Assembly: GCA_030645615.1 (NCBI GenBank)
Contig: JAUSNB010000057.1
Location: forward strand, 76,384 to 124,559
Direction: 5' to 3'
DNA length: 48,176 nucleotides
DNA from: Actinomycetota bacterium
GTDB taxonomy: Bacteria; Actinomycetota; Actinomycetes; S36-B12
The notes beneath the pieces are model-generated. The model saw only the letters and a program-made list of their open reading frames with translations. It was not told the DNA's origin and did no database searches. Positions 1-8,282 of this stretch are shown here, one piece after another (positions within the stretch are counted from its first letter, which is position 1; each line of letters starts with the position of its first letter). A program made the position numbers and the translations under genes.

Positions 1-1
1 G

Positions 2-676
2 TTCGGCGGCGACGTGTACGACCAGTGGGTCGCGCACACCGTCCTGTTCGACTCCCCGGAGATCACCGCAGCCATGGACACCCTGGCTGGGTGGATGAAG
101 AACGGGGACTACGTCAACGGCGGCTTCGGCAACGTCCAGACGATCGCCACCACGGCGTTCCAGGATGCCGGCAGCCCGATCCTCGACGCTGAGTGCGGGA
201 TGCTCCAGCAGGCCTCGTTCTACGCGGCCCAGTGGGAGTCCTTCAAGCCGGGCGCTGTGGTAGCCGAGGACGGCGACGTGTTCGCCTTCTTCCTGCCGCA
301 GATCTCGGATGAGTTCCCCAACCCGGTCGTCGGTGGCGGCGAGTTCACCACCGCGTTCTCGGACCGTCCCGAGGTGCAGGCCGTGCAGACGTACCTGTCC
401 TCAGCTGAGTACGCCACAGCGCGTGCGTCTCAGCCGGGCGGCTGGGTGTCGGCGAACAGCGGCGTGCCGCTGGACACCTACACCGATGCCATCGCGGGCC
501 TGTCGGCCAAGTACCTGACCGACCCGGCCGGCATCTTCCGCTTCGACGCCTCCGACCTGATGCCCGCCGCCGTCGGCGCCGGGTCCTTCTGGACGGGCAT
601 GACGGCGTGGTTCGGAGAGGACGCTCCGACGCAGGAGGTCCTGGCTGAGATCGACGCTGCGTGGCCCGCTTCCTGA
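2..676 (+). CDS. ABC transporter sugar-binding protein (C-terminal part)
   Basis: The reading frame is open from the first base, so this is the last 224 codons of a longer gene whose start and lipoprotein signal lie outside the window. The sequence has the look of the C-terminal lobe of an AglE-like extracellular solute-binding protein: a DAECGM stretch, a GGGEF segment and an aromatic-rich end. Such proteins are lipid-anchored outside the membrane and hand alpha- or beta-glucosides to the permease. Two AglF/AglG-type permeases and a GH1 glucosidase follow on the same strand, which supports a glucoside-uptake role. The ligand cannot be read from this fragment. Confidence 0.85.
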   Translation, partial: FGGDVYDQWVAHTVLFDSPEITAAMDTLAGWMKNGDYVNGGFGNVQTIATTAFQDAGSPILDAECGMLQQASFYAAQWESFKPGAVVAEDGDVFAFFLPQISDEFPNPVVGGGEFTTAFSDRPEVQAVQTYLSSAEYATARASQPGGWVSANSGVPLDTYTDAIAGLSAKYLTDPAGIFRFDASDLMPAAVGAGSFWTGMTAWFGEDAPTQEVLAEIDAAWPAS

Positions 677-707
677 TCGCCTGATCAGTTAGCAAGAACG
701 ACTGAGA

Positions 708-747
708 GCCGGGGCCCGAAGGGTGTAAACACTCTTTGGGCCCCGGC
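708..747 (+). terminator. Long hairpin between binding-protein and permease genes
   Basis: The arms GCCGGGGCCC (708-717) and GGGCCCCGGC (738-747) pair perfectly. The inner bases 718-726 and 729-737 continue the stem with two G-T wobbles, giving about 19 pairs and a tiny loop. No run of T follows, so this is more likely an RNA 3'-end stabiliser or partial terminator than a strong terminator. Hairpins here are common in sugar ABC operons, where the binding protein is needed in excess over the permeases. Confidence 0.7.
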
Positions 748-788
748 CTCACCATCTCTGCACACAGCACACTGCACAAGGAGGTTCG

Positions 789-1769
789 GTGGAGGAAGTC
801 ACCTCCGGGCTGGCCAAGATCGGCACCGGCCTGGCCGCCGTAGCCATCTTCATCGCGCTCCTGCTGATCGTGTTCTTCATTGGGGCTCGGGCCAGGGGCA
901 AGCTCCAGCACCCGGCGGCCATGATCGTCTTCCTCGGGCCGGCAATAGTGCTGCTTGCCTACGGCCTCATTGCTCCCGCGTTCCTCACGACCGCGGGCAG
1001 CTTCAAGGACGCCACCGGCCAGAACTGGGTCGGCCTGGCGAACTTCGGCTGGATCTTCACGACCCCCTCGAACCGCGAGGTCCTTCTCAACACGGCCCTG
1101 TGGATCATCATCGCCCCGCTGGTCTCCACCGCCCTGGGCCTCACCCTTGCGCTGCTGCTGGACCGCATGCGGCGCGAGTCCATCTCCAAGTCGCTCATCT
1201 TCATGCCTATGGCCATCTCGTTCGTCGGCGCGGGCATCATCTGGGGCCTGGTCTACGAGTACCGCGACCCGGCCGGCGCCCAGATCGGACTCCTCAGCCA
1301 GATCGCGCAGTGGATCGGCATGGAGGACCCGCCGAACTGGCTGCTCTGGCAGCCGTTCAACAACTTCTTCCTCATGGTCATCATGATCTGGATCCAGGTC
1401 GGCTTCGCCATGGTGGTCCTGTCCGCGGCCATCAAGGCCATCCCGGGTGATGTCGTCGAGGCCGCTGAGCTCGACGGGGCTACCGGCTGGAAGCTGTTCA
1501 GCCGAGTCACCATCCCGATGATCCGAGGAACCCTGATCGTGGTCCTCACCACCATCATCATCGCGGTCCTCAAGGTCTTCGACATCGTCCGCGTCATGAC
1601 CAACGGCAACTTCGGCACGCAGGTCGTCGCGAACGAGATGTATGCGCAGTCCTTCGTGCAGTTCGACGTCGGCCGCGGCAGCGCCCTTGCCGTCGTCCTG
1701 TTCGTCGCGGTCATCCCGTTGATCGCCTACAACGTCATCCAGCTGCGGAAGGAGCGAACGATCCGATGA
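789..1769 (+). CDS. AglF-like sugar ABC transporter permease
   Basis: This 326-residue membrane protein is a MalF/AglF-type permease subunit. It has an N-terminal helix, a spacer and a block of about six helices typical of binding-protein-dependent permeases. The EAA loop that contacts the ATPase is visible as EAAELDGATGWKLF near residues 224-237. GTG at 789 is supported by AAGGAGGT at 778-785. The gene follows the hairpin after the binding-protein gene and overlaps the next permease by ATGA. No ATPase gene lies nearby. In actinobacteria a shared MsiK-type ATPase often serves such systems, so that is the likely partner (inference). Confidence 0.92.
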   Translation: MEEVTSGLAKIGTGLAAVAIFIALLLIVFFIGARARGKLQHPAAMIVFLGPAIVLLAYGLIAPAFLTTAGSFKDATGQNWVGLANFGWIFTTPSNREVLLNTALWIIIAPLVSTALGLTLALLLDRMRRESISKSLIFMPMAISFVGAGIIWGLVYEYRDPAGAQIGLLSQIAQWIGMEDPPNWLLWQPFNNFFLMVIMIWIQVGFAMVVLSAAIKAIPGDVVEAAELDGATGWKLFSRVTIPMIRGTLIVVLTTIIIAVLKVFDIVRVMTNGNFGTQVVANEMYAQSFVQFDVGRGSALAVVLFVAVIPLIAYNVIQLRKERTIR

Positions 1770-2755
1770 GCGTCGAAGCGCACGAGATCATCCCTATGCC
1801 GCAGCCCGACCCTCACGGCAGGCAGGAGTCCATCCCGGAGGCCGCCAAGCGCAAGCTCAGCAGCCCTTGGGCCACCGGCCTGGTCATCCTCATCACGGTG
1901 CTCTGGACCATCCCGACATTCGGCCTGCTGGTCACGTCGCTGCGTCCGTCCGAGCAGGCGCAGAACACGGGCTGGTGGACGATCATCACCGACCCGACCC
2001 TGACCCTGGACAACTACAGCCAGGTCATCAGCGGCGGGTCCGTCATCCCGAACGGCATCGCGCCGTACTTCTTCAACTCGTTCGCCATCGCGATCCCAGC
2101 GGCCATCTTCCCTCTGGTCATTGCCTGCATGGCCGCCTATGCCATCGCGTGGATCCCGTTCCGCGGCTCGACGTTCGTGTTCTTCACGATCTTCGCCCTT
2201 CAGGTCATCCCGCTGCAGATGTCGCTGCTTCCGCTGCTCACGATGTTCAACAAGGGCTGGAGCCTGGGGCCGATCCCCATCTTCCCCGATCTCAACAAGC
2301 CAGGCACCGAGCAGTCCATCTTCATCGGCACCTACGTCCCGCTGTGGATCGCGCACACGATGTTCGCCCTGCCGTTGGCGATCTTCCTGCTCCACAACTT
2401 CATCAACCAGCTTCCCCGTGAGCTGTTCGAGGCGGCCCGCGTCGATGGCGCCAGCCACTTCCTCATCTTCCGCAAGCTGGTGCTCCCGCTCACCGTCCCG
2501 GCAATCGCCTCGTTCGCGATCTTCCAGTTCCTGTGGGTCTGGAACGACCTGCTCGTGGCACTGACATTCGCGGGCGGCACGCCCGATGTAGCACCCATCA
2601 CGGCCTATCTGGCCAATATCAAGGGCTCCTACGGAGCCCAGATCCACCTCATCACGGCCGGTGCCTTCGTCGCGATCGTCGTGCCGCTCATCGTGTTCTT
2701 CTCGCTGCAGCGATTCTTCGTGCGCGGGCTGCTCGCCGGATCGGTCAAGGGATAG
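1766..2755 (+). CDS. AglG-like sugar ABC transporter permease
   Basis: This 329-residue protein is the second permease subunit (MalG/AglG type). A first helix lies near residue 40, and a core of five or so helices carries the EAA loop (EAARVDGASHFLIFRKL, about residues 220-236). The C-terminal end, FFSLQRFFVRGLLAGSVKG, is the family's usual ending. Its ATG overlaps the TGA of the upstream permease (ATGA), so the two are translationally coupled and should form a heterodimer in the membrane. The beta-glucosidase gene starts six bases after its stop. Confidence 0.92.
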   Translation: MSVEAHEIIPMPQPDPHGRQESIPEAAKRKLSSPWATGLVILITVLWTIPTFGLLVTSLRPSEQAQNTGWWTIITDPTLTLDNYSQVISGGSVIPNGIAPYFFNSFAIAIPAAIFPLVIACMAAYAIAWIPFRGSTFVFFTIFALQVIPLQMSLLPLLTMFNKGWSLGPIPIFPDLNKPGTEQSIFIGTYVPLWIAHTMFALPLAIFLLHNFINQLPRELFEAARVDGASHFLIFRKLVLPLTVPAIASFAIFQFLWVWNDLLVALTFAGGTPDVAPITAYLANIKGSYGAQIHLITAGAFVAIVVPLIVFFSLQRFFVRGLLAGSVKG

Positions 2756-2761
2756 GACTGC

Positions 2762-4132
2762 ATGGATCTCGACGTTCCCCGCGGCTTCGAGCTCGGGGTC
2801 GCTACCTCGTCATGGCAGATCGAGGGCGATGTCGCCGGACGGGGACGCGCCAACTGGGATGACTTCGCCGAGCGGCCCGGCGCCATCGTCGACGGGTCGA
2901 CTGGCGAGCCTGCCTGCGACCACGTGCACCGGCTCGGCGAGGACCTCGACCTGCTGGGCTGGCTCGGGGTCGACGCCTACCGCTTCTCCGTCAGCTGGCC
3001 GAGGGTCATGCCCGATGGCACCGGGCCCTTATCGCCGACGGGCCTGGACTTCTACGATCGCCTCGTCGACGGCCTGCTCGAGCGCGGGATCACTCCCGCG
3101 GCCACCCTGTTTCACTGGGACCTGCCGAGCACGCTGGAGGAGGCCGGCGGCTGGCCATCGCGCGACACGGCTTACCGGTTCGCCGACTACGCGCACGCCG
3201 TGGGCGAGCACTTCGCCGGCCGCGTGGACCGCTGGGCCACCCTCAACGAGCCGTGGTGCTCAGCCTTCCTCGGCTACTGCGCGGGCTACTTCGCCCCCGG
3301 CCGCACCGAGCCGGGGGCGTCCCTCGCCGCCGCCTACCACCTGATCCTGGGCCACGGCCTGGCGATAGAGCGGTTGCGGGACGCAGGTGCCCGCAACCTG
3401 GGCATCGTGCTCAACCTGATCCCGGTCATCAGCGAGTCGCCCGAGATGGACGCGGCCGCGCGGCATGTCGACGGAGTGCAGAACCGGATCTTCCTCGATC
3501 TGCTGGCCGGCGACGGCATCTCGGATGAGATCCGGACCTCCTGCAAGGGCCTCACCGACTGGGGATTCGTGCGGGACGAGGATCGCGCCGTGATGTCGAC
3601 TCCGATCGACTGGCTCGGCGAGAACTACTACACGGTCATGCGCGTGGCACCGCTTTCGACAACGGACGTCCACGCCATCGGGCAGGACGTGAGCATGTTC
3701 CCGGGCTGCCCACCGCTGAGCTTCGTGCCGCGCCCCCCGCTGACCGACATGGGCTGGGAGATCCTCCCGGAGGGCGTGGAGCTCGCGCTGCGCATGGCCA
3801 GCGACGCGCTCCCAGGCATCCCGCTGTGGATCTGCGAGAACGGCGCTGCGGTGCACGAGTCCACGGATGCCACCGGGATCCACGACCCGATCCGCTCGGA
3901 GTACCTGGAGGATCACATCCGGGCCCTCCTTCGCGCGCGCGACAAGGGGTTCGACGTGCGCGGCTACTACGCGTGGAGCCTGCTGGACAACCTCGAGTGG
4001 GCATCCGGCTGGACGAAGAAGTTCGGCCTGGTGCGCGTGGATCCCGCCACGGGGACGCGGACCCCCAAGGACAGCGCGCATTGGTACCGGGAACTGCTGT
4101 CGTCGCGGTCAGCCGAGCCGCCGCGATCCTGA
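2762..4132 (+). CDS. GH1 family beta-glucosidase
   Basis: This 456-residue cytoplasmic enzyme is of normal GH1 length and has no signal peptide. The acid/base glutamate is in TLNEPW (E163) and the nucleophile in CENG (E359). The N-terminal FELGVATSSWQIEG and C-terminal YYAWSLLDNLEWASGW are hallmark family segments. It should hydrolyse beta-glucosides such as cellobiose brought in by the transporter just upstream. The start follows an AGGA ribosome site 7 bases after the permease stop. Codon 90 is TTA (3029-3031), a very rare leucine codon in such a GC-rich genome and read by the UAA anticodon. The exact glycoside is not resolvable. Confidence 0.95.
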   Translation: MDLDVPRGFELGVATSSWQIEGDVAGRGRANWDDFAERPGAIVDGSTGEPACDHVHRLGEDLDLLGWLGVDAYRFSVSWPRVMPDGTGPLSPTGLDFYDRLVDGLLERGITPAATLFHWDLPSTLEEAGGWPSRDTAYRFADYAHAVGEHFAGRVDRWATLNEPWCSAFLGYCAGYFAPGRTEPGASLAAAYHLILGHGLAIERLRDAGARNLGIVLNLIPVISESPEMDAAARHVDGVQNRIFLDLLAGDGISDEIRTSCKGLTDWGFVRDEDRAVMSTPIDWLGENYYTVMRVAPLSTTDVHAIGQDVSMFPGCPPLSFVPRPPLTDMGWEILPEGVELALRMASDALPGIPLWICENGAAVHESTDATGIHDPIRSEYLEDHIRALLRARDKGFDVRGYYAWSLLDNLEWASGWTKKFGLVRVDPATGTRTPKDSAHWYRELLSSRSAEPPRS

Positions 4133-4140
4133 GCGAGGGG

Positions 4141-4146
4141 CATACT
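4141..4146 (+). promoter_or_regulatory. -10-like box CATACT, leaderless start
   Basis: CATACT ends 6 bases before ATG 4153. The shape NAnnnT-N6-start matches many other transcription-unit starts in this window, so the dienelactone hydrolase gene probably has its own leaderless promoter in the short gap after the glucosidase gene. Confidence 0.5.
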
Positions 4147-4152
4147 GCGGTC

Positions 4153-4833
4153 ATGCGGAACACCACTGTCGATGTCAACGGCGAGGACGTGCCCGGCTAC
4201 ATCGCTTTCCCGGCCTCGGGATCAGGACGACCCGTCGTTGTCATCCAGGAGTGGTGGGGCCTGGTCCCGCACATCGTGGACGTGTGCGACCGCTTCGCGC
4301 AGGCGGGCTTCGTGGCGCTTGCGGTGGACCACTACCGCGGGGCCGAGACGACCGAGCCGGACGAGGCCCAGAAGCTCATGATCGGCCTGAATATCGAGCA
4401 GGTCGGCCACGACCTAGCGGCGGCAGCCGACGACCTGCTGCGTCGCGAGGGAGTCGAAGGGGGCACGGTCTCGGTCACTGGCTTCTGCATGGGCGGCGGC
4501 CTGGCGTTGCTGGCGCCGACGCTCTCCGAGTCGATCTGCTGCACCGCAGCGTGGTATCCGGCGATGCCGTGGCCGCAATACGCACCTGACTGGAGCCGAT
4601 ACGGTGGCAAGTCAGCCATCGTGCACAAGGCGGAGTCCGACGAGGACTGGGCGGGCGCGAAGATCGCCGAGTACGCGGCCGCCATCGCGGCAAGTGGCGG
4701 CACCGTCGAGGTCGATGACTACCCGGGCAGCGTCCACGCCTTCTTCAACGACGCCCGCCCCGAGGTGTACCAGCCCGCGAATGCGGCGCTGGCCTGGGAT
4801 CGCACCCTGAGTCTCTTCCGGGATTGCGCGTAG
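4153..4833 (+). CDS. Dienelactone hydrolase family protein
   Basis: This 226-residue alpha/beta hydrolase belongs to the dienelactone hydrolase family. The nucleophile elbow is GFCMGGG with cysteine 112, not serine. QEWWGL (near residue 35) is the conserved N-terminal strand with the glutamate that gates the cysteine, and GSVHAFFN carries the catalytic histidine 195. Family members open lactone rings such as dienelactone or act on related esters; the natural substrate here is unknown. I chose ATG 4153 because the homologous sequence begins there and a -10-like box lies 6 bases upstream. The open frame extends further upstream but inside the glucosidase gene. It overlaps the next gene by 10 bases. 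Confidence 0.9.
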   Translation: MRNTTVDVNGEDVPGYIAFPASGSGRPVVVIQEWWGLVPHIVDVCDRFAQAGFVALAVDHYRGAETTEPDEAQKLMIGLNIEQVGHDLAAAADDLLRREGVEGGTVSVTGFCMGGGLALLAPTLSESICCTAAWYPAMPWPQYAPDWSRYGGKSAIVHKAESDEDWAGAKIAEYAAAIAASGGTVEVDDYPGSVHAFFNDARPEVYQPANAALAWDRTLSLFRDCA

Positions 4834-5528
4834 CAACGGGGCTCGCGGACCTCGATGCACAGGTGATCGAGTGCCGTAGGTGCCCTCGCCTGGTGGAATG
4901 GCGGGAGGACGTCGCCAGGGTCAAGCGAGCCTCCTACGCAGACGAGGACTACTGGGGCCGTCCGGTCCCCGGCTTCGGAGCATCCGATCCGCTCATCTGG
5001 GTGGTCGGCCTGGCCCCTGCAGCCCACGGAGCCAACCGGACCGGGCGGATGTTCACGGGCGATCGCAGCGGAGACTGGCTGTTCGCGTCATTGCACCGGG
5101 TCGGACTGGCCACCCAGCCCACCTCAGTCCGGGTCGATGACGGGCAGGCGCTTCGCGGGGTACGCCTCACGGCAGCCGTCCACTGTGCCCCGCCAGGAAA
5201 CAAGCCCACTCCAGAGGAGTTCGCCGCGTGCGCGGGCTGGCTGCGGGCCGAGCTCGGCCTCGTGGCGCCGACCGCCCACGTGGTGGTCGCCCTTGGCGGG
5301 CTCGCGTGGTCGGCGGCCCTTGCGGCGATGCGGGCCGACGGGTGGCAGGTGCCGCGCCCGGCACCACGTTTCGGTCACGGTGCCGAGGCGACGATCGCGT
5401 CGGACGGGCGCGAAGTCGTGCTGCTCGGCGCTTACCACCCGAGCCAGCAGAACACGTTCACCGGCCGGCTCACCGAGCCCATGCTCGACGCCGTCCTGGG
5501 GCGGGCGGCTCAGCTGGCCGGCTCGTAG
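4824..5528 (+). CDS. Uracil-DNA glycosylase family 5 (UdgB-like)
   Basis: This 234-residue base-excision repair enzyme removes uracil, and often hypoxanthine, from DNA. Motif A is GLAPAAHGANRTGRMFTGD (62-80) and motif B is HPSQQNTFTGRLT; the second is typical of UdgB rather than Ung. Four cysteines (17, 20, 121, 136) are placed to bind the 4Fe-4S cluster of the family. The start shown is TTG 4824, which overlaps the hydrolase gene by 10 bases. A GTG at about 4863 would remove part of the first cysteine pair region and seems less likely. The 3' end overlaps the convergent lipoprotein gene by 19 bases. Confidence 0.9.
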   Translation: MRVATGLADLDAQVIECRRCPRLVEWREDVARVKRASYADEDYWGRPVPGFGASDPLIWVVGLAPAAHGANRTGRMFTGDRSGDWLFASLHRVGLATQPTSVRVDDGQALRGVRLTAAVHCAPPGNKPTPEEFAACAGWLRAELGLVAPTAHVVVALGGLAWSAALAAMRADGWQVPRPAPRFGHGAEATIASDGREVVLLGAYHPSQQNTFTGRLTEPMLDAVLGRAAQLAGS

Positions 5529-6940
5529 CGCAGGTCCAGGTCGAGGACTCCATGCATCACCAGTTGGTCCTCGCGGACGGTGACACTGCCATCCGCGCCC
5601 TGGCGGACCTTGCCGCCCTGATAGGACGTGAGCGATGACATGACGTGCTGAACGTGCTCGGTGGCCGTGGTCGTCACCACGATCGGCTGGCCCTCGCCGA
5701 TTCCCAGCAGGTCGCGCAACATGTCCCACACCGTGACGTCCATGTCCATGGTCCCCCATTCGCCGCAGTCGACCGGGTAGGAGCCGTGTTTCGGGGTGAG
5801 GGTGACCCTGAGCCGGTTGTCGGGCAGCGGCAGGGATTCCAGCCGCACGGAACCCTGCGGGACGGTGCCCATGGTGCAGCGACGGTCGTTGGGCTCCGGC
5901 CAGTCCTCCCCGACGGCCTTGGCAACGCCCCACTCCATGGTGGTGGCCATGAAGCTGACCAGTTGGGCGATGCCGGAGACCTCGCGCTCGGCCGGCATAT
6001 CGATGTCCGCGACCTCGTCGATCGAGGACCCGCTCCCCGTCGCGCGCACGATCTCCTGGTAGGGCTGCATTCCCGAGCCGGTGAACTCGACGATGGTCTG
6101 GGCCAGCACGCTGGCCTGCAGCACGGCGCACCCGGTCGGGGGCGTGCCCACCGAGCCAGCCGTCCGCCAGGCCTCGAGCGCCTGGGCGGCCGCCTGCGGA
6201 AGATCGGGACCGCACTCCGGCGCCAACTGTTCGACCCGGCGCGCCGCCTCCGCTGCCGCCTGCTCGCCGCCGGTGGCGCCGTCGGGGTCGTCCGCTTCGC
6301 CCGCCTCCTCGTCGGCAGCCCTCCCGTCGATGGGGTCGCCGCCCTGCTCGGCGTCCGTGGTCACCCCACTGGCGGCCGTAGCAGCGGGGGGCAGCGGTCC
6401 AGCAGCCGCGTCCAGGAGGAGGACAGGGCGCAGCCGGACGATGATGATCGCTCCCGCCGAGTCGGTCGCGGGAGCGGCGAACGCCGAGCTCCCATCGTCG
6501 GCATTGCCCACCCGGATCGCAGCGGTCTTGCCGGTATTCGTGAAAACGAGGCTGGCCGGCACGGCCAGCCAAGTGCCCGTCGGGTCCAGCTGGACGCCTT
6601 CGACACCGTCGACGGTGAACGCAGTCATGCTCATGCGGGTGCGTGCCTCGACGGCACCTGCCGCGAAGGTCAGCGTGGCGATCGCGCCGCTCGGCAGCTC
6701 CACGGTCAGCGTGCTGCCGCGACGCGGGCCCACGACGGTGGCCGATGAGCCAGCGGCCTTCACGGCTGTACGCGCAAGGAGGTAGGGCGCGGGGCCGGCC
6801 ACCTCGTCCGTCGCCGCCGAGCCGCTCGACGAGCCACCGCCGGTGGGCTGCCCGGCCTGCGTCCCACTGCTCGAGCATCCCGCCAACACCGACACGAGGA
6901 TCCCGGCAACGATGGCCGCGCCTGACCCTGAGCGCCACAT
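5510..6940 (-). CDS. Lipoprotein of unknown function
   Basis: The protein has 476 residues. A lipoprotein signal is clear: a short hydrophobic stretch ending in VLAGCSSSG, with cysteine 22 as the lipidation site. A low-complexity G/S/T linker follows. The rest is predicted soluble and extracytoplasmic, with a D/E/A-rich middle (about 190-240) and a cysteine pair in the C-terminal half. I do not recognise a family. The ATG at 6940 is preceded at 6 bases by TACCGT, the window's leaderless start pattern. The gene converges on udgB with a 19-base overlap and lies next to a tRNA gene. Confidence 0.75.
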   Translation of the reverse strand: MWRSGSGAAIVAGILVSVLAGCSSSGTQAGQPTGGGSSSGSAATDEVAGPAPYLLARTAVKAAGSSATVVGPRRGSTLTVELPSGAIATLTFAAGAVEARTRMSMTAFTVDGVEGVQLDPTGTWLAVPASLVFTNTGKTAAIRVGNADDGSSAFAAPATDSAGAIIIVRLRPVLLLDAAAGPLPPAATAASGVTTDAEQGGDPIDGRAADEEAGEADDPDGATGGEQAAAEAARRVEQLAPECGPDLPQAAAQALEAWRTAGSVGTPPTGCAVLQASVLAQTIVEFTGSGMQPYQEIVRATGSGSSIDEVADIDMPAEREVSGIAQLVSFMATTMEWGVAKAVGEDWPEPNDRRCTMGTVPQGSVRLESLPLPDNRLRVTLTPKHGSYPVDCGEWGTMDMDVTVWDMLRDLLGIGEGQPIVVTTTATEHVQHVMSSLTSYQGGKVRQGADGSVTVREDQLVMHGVLDLDLRYEPAS

Positions 6941-6946
6941 GCCCTT

Positions 6947-6952
6947 ACGGTA
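6947..6952 (-). promoter_or_regulatory. -10-like box TACCGT (minus strand)
   Basis: Read on the minus strand, TACCGT lies exactly 6 bases upstream of ATG 6940, so transcription should begin at or next to the start codon of the lipoprotein gene. Confidence 0.55.
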
Positions 6953-6963
6953 GGACCGCGGCG

Positions 6964-7037
6964 CGGCCCCTGTAGTCCAACTGGCAGAGACACCCGGCTT
7001 AAACCCGGCACAGTGAGGGTTCGATTCCCTCCGGGGG
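6964..7037 (+). tRNA. tRNA with UAA anticodon, class I shape
   Basis: A complete 74-base cloverleaf folds here. The acceptor arms GCCCCTG (6964-6970) and CGGGGGC (7030-7036) pair in seven positions with one wobble. U8 is present and the D-arm has a 3-base-pair stem and GG in its loop. The anticodon loop is CTTAAAC with anticodon TAA at 6998-7000. The T-arm GAGGG/CCCTC closes a TTCGATT loop, and the discriminator is A. CCA is not encoded. The anticodon says leucine (UUA), but the variable loop is only 5 bases (7008-7012), whereas normal tRNA-Leu has a long variable arm. The outer anticodon-stem pair is a C-C mismatch. It may be a genuine unusual isoacceptor or a decayed tRNA. Confidence 0.75.
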
Positions 7038-7088
7038 CACGAGCAACACGGGGGCGCCCCCCTGATTGGCGAATCCGCGCCCGTCGGT

Positions 7089-7094
7089 TAACGT
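7089..7094 (+). promoter_or_regulatory. -10-like box TAACGT, leaderless start
   Basis: TAACGT is followed by 6 bases and then ATG 7101. There is no Shine-Dalgarno sequence of useful length, so the BI-1 mRNA is probably leaderless. Confidence 0.6.
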
Positions 7095-7100
7095 GGAAAC

Positions 7101-7934
7101 ATGCAGTCATCGAACCCAGTCCTGTCCCGTTACGAGAAGACCGACAAGGCCGGTTTCGCCTACAACGAGGGCGTCACGGCTTACACCCAGGCCGCGGCCG
7201 GCGGTGCCGGTGCCGCGGACGTCGACGCTTCTTTCCAGCAGATCACTGCGGGGGGAGGCGCCCGCCTGACGATCAATGACGTCATCGTCAAGGGCCTGCT
7301 GATCTTCGCGGTGACAGTCGTCTTCGCGGTCGCAGGCTGGAACCTCATCGGGAGCTTCCCGTGGATCCTGTGGGTCGGCCTGATCGGCGGCCTGGCCCTC
7401 GGCCTGGTCAACGCCTTCAAGAAGGTGCCCTCGCCGCCGCTGATCCTCTTGTACGCCGTGTTCCAGGGACTCATGCTCGGAGCCATCAGCAACTGGTACA
7501 ACGAGTTGGCGCTGTCCAACGAGTACCCCGGCATCGTGCTCCAGGCCGTGATCGCGACGATGACGACGTTCGGGGTCATGCTCACGCTGTACATCACCGG
7601 AATCATCAAGGTGACCAAGAAGCTGCAGAGCGTCATCATCGTCGCCGCTGTCGCGTACCTCGTCATCGGGCTCGCCTCGTTCGTCGCCGCCATGTTCGGC
7701 GTCGGGGATGGCTGGGGCTTCTACGGCATCAGTGGTCTTGGCCTGATCATCTGCGTGCTGGGCGTGCTCATCGCCGCGTTCTTCCTGCTGCTCGACTTCG
7801 AGGCCATCAACCAGGGCATCAAGCTGGGCGCTCCCGAGCGCGAATCGTGGCGCATGGCCTTCGGCCTGCTGGTCACGCTGATCTGGCTGTACCTGGAGTT
7901 CCTGCGCCTGCTCTCGATCCTCTCGCGCAACTAG
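7101..7934 (+). CDS. Bax inhibitor-1/YccA family membrane protein
   Basis: This 277-residue protein has a hydrophilic N-terminus of about 60 residues rich in Ala, Gly and Thr, followed by seven predicted membrane helices. This is the layout of the actinobacterial branch of the BI-1/YccA (TMBIM) family. The C-terminal segment ends in a strongly helical LIWLYLEFLRLLSILSRN with the acidic residue typical of the last helix. Members are thought to form pH-sensitive calcium leak channels or to modulate membrane proteases; the role here is unknown. The gene stands alone with a leaderless-type start. Confidence 0.9.
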   Translation: MQSSNPVLSRYEKTDKAGFAYNEGVTAYTQAAAGGAGAADVDASFQQITAGGGARLTINDVIVKGLLIFAVTVVFAVAGWNLIGSFPWILWVGLIGGLALGLVNAFKKVPSPPLILLYAVFQGLMLGAISNWYNELALSNEYPGIVLQAVIATMTTFGVMLTLYITGIIKVTKKLQSVIIVAAVAYLVIGLASFVAAMFGVGDGWGFYGISGLGLIICVLGVLIAAFFLLLDFEAINQGIKLGAPERESWRMAFGLLVTLIWLYLEFLRLLSILSRN

Positions 7935-7955
7935 CGCGCCTGCACGACCTGCGCG

Positions 7956-8282
7956 TCAGGGAAGGCTGCGCCGCAGGGCCACGAGCCGGTCGAGGACCGG
8001 CTGGACATCGGCCCCCGGCGCAGCCTTTGCCGTCTCGAGGAAGTCGTGGCCGATGACAGCCAGCATCGCGCCGAGGCCGTTCGGGCCCAGCCGGGGCAGC
8101 GTGGCATCGGGCGGCATCTTGGCGCCGAGCCGCCTTGCCTCCGCCAGGATGAAAGCGGCCGTCTCGAATACGTCGTCACTGCACGCGGGAACCTTGGCCA
8201 GCGGAAGTGATGTCAGGCGGTCCACGACGCGCTGGAGTTCGCGGTCGACATCGGGGAGGTCCCCTGCCGGTGTGGCCGTCAC
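7956..8282 (-). CDS. Hypothetical helical protein
   Basis: This small 108-residue soluble protein is predicted to be all helical, with no signal peptide and no known motif that I can recognise. A GLGAMLAVIGHDFLE segment (about 69-83) may form the core. Its GTG start at 8282 overlaps the stop of the metallo-beta-lactamase-fold gene by GTGA, so the two are translated together. A helper or regulatory role for that hydrolase is possible but only inferred from position. Confidence 0.75.
   Translation of the reverse strand: MTATPAGDLPDVDRELQRVVDRLTSLPLAKVPACSDDVFETAAFILAEARRLGAKMPPDATLPRLGPNGLGAMLAVIGHDFLETAKAAPGADVQPVLDRLVALRRSLP

Noticed and set aside
5124-6938. A 604-codon open frame on the minus strand overlapping udgB and the lipoprotein gene
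   Set aside because: Its product is Arg/Gly/Pro-rich with no motif, while the neighbouring frame has a lipobox. It is a G+C-bias shadow.
6964-7037. Attachment site of an integrated element at the tRNA gene
   Set aside because: No repeat of the tRNA 3' end, integrase or phage gene is seen in the window.
7048-7060. GGGGGCGCCCCC palindrome as terminator after the tRNA gene
   Set aside because: The arms leave no loop of workable size and no T run follows; it may only be chance in G+C-rich DNA.
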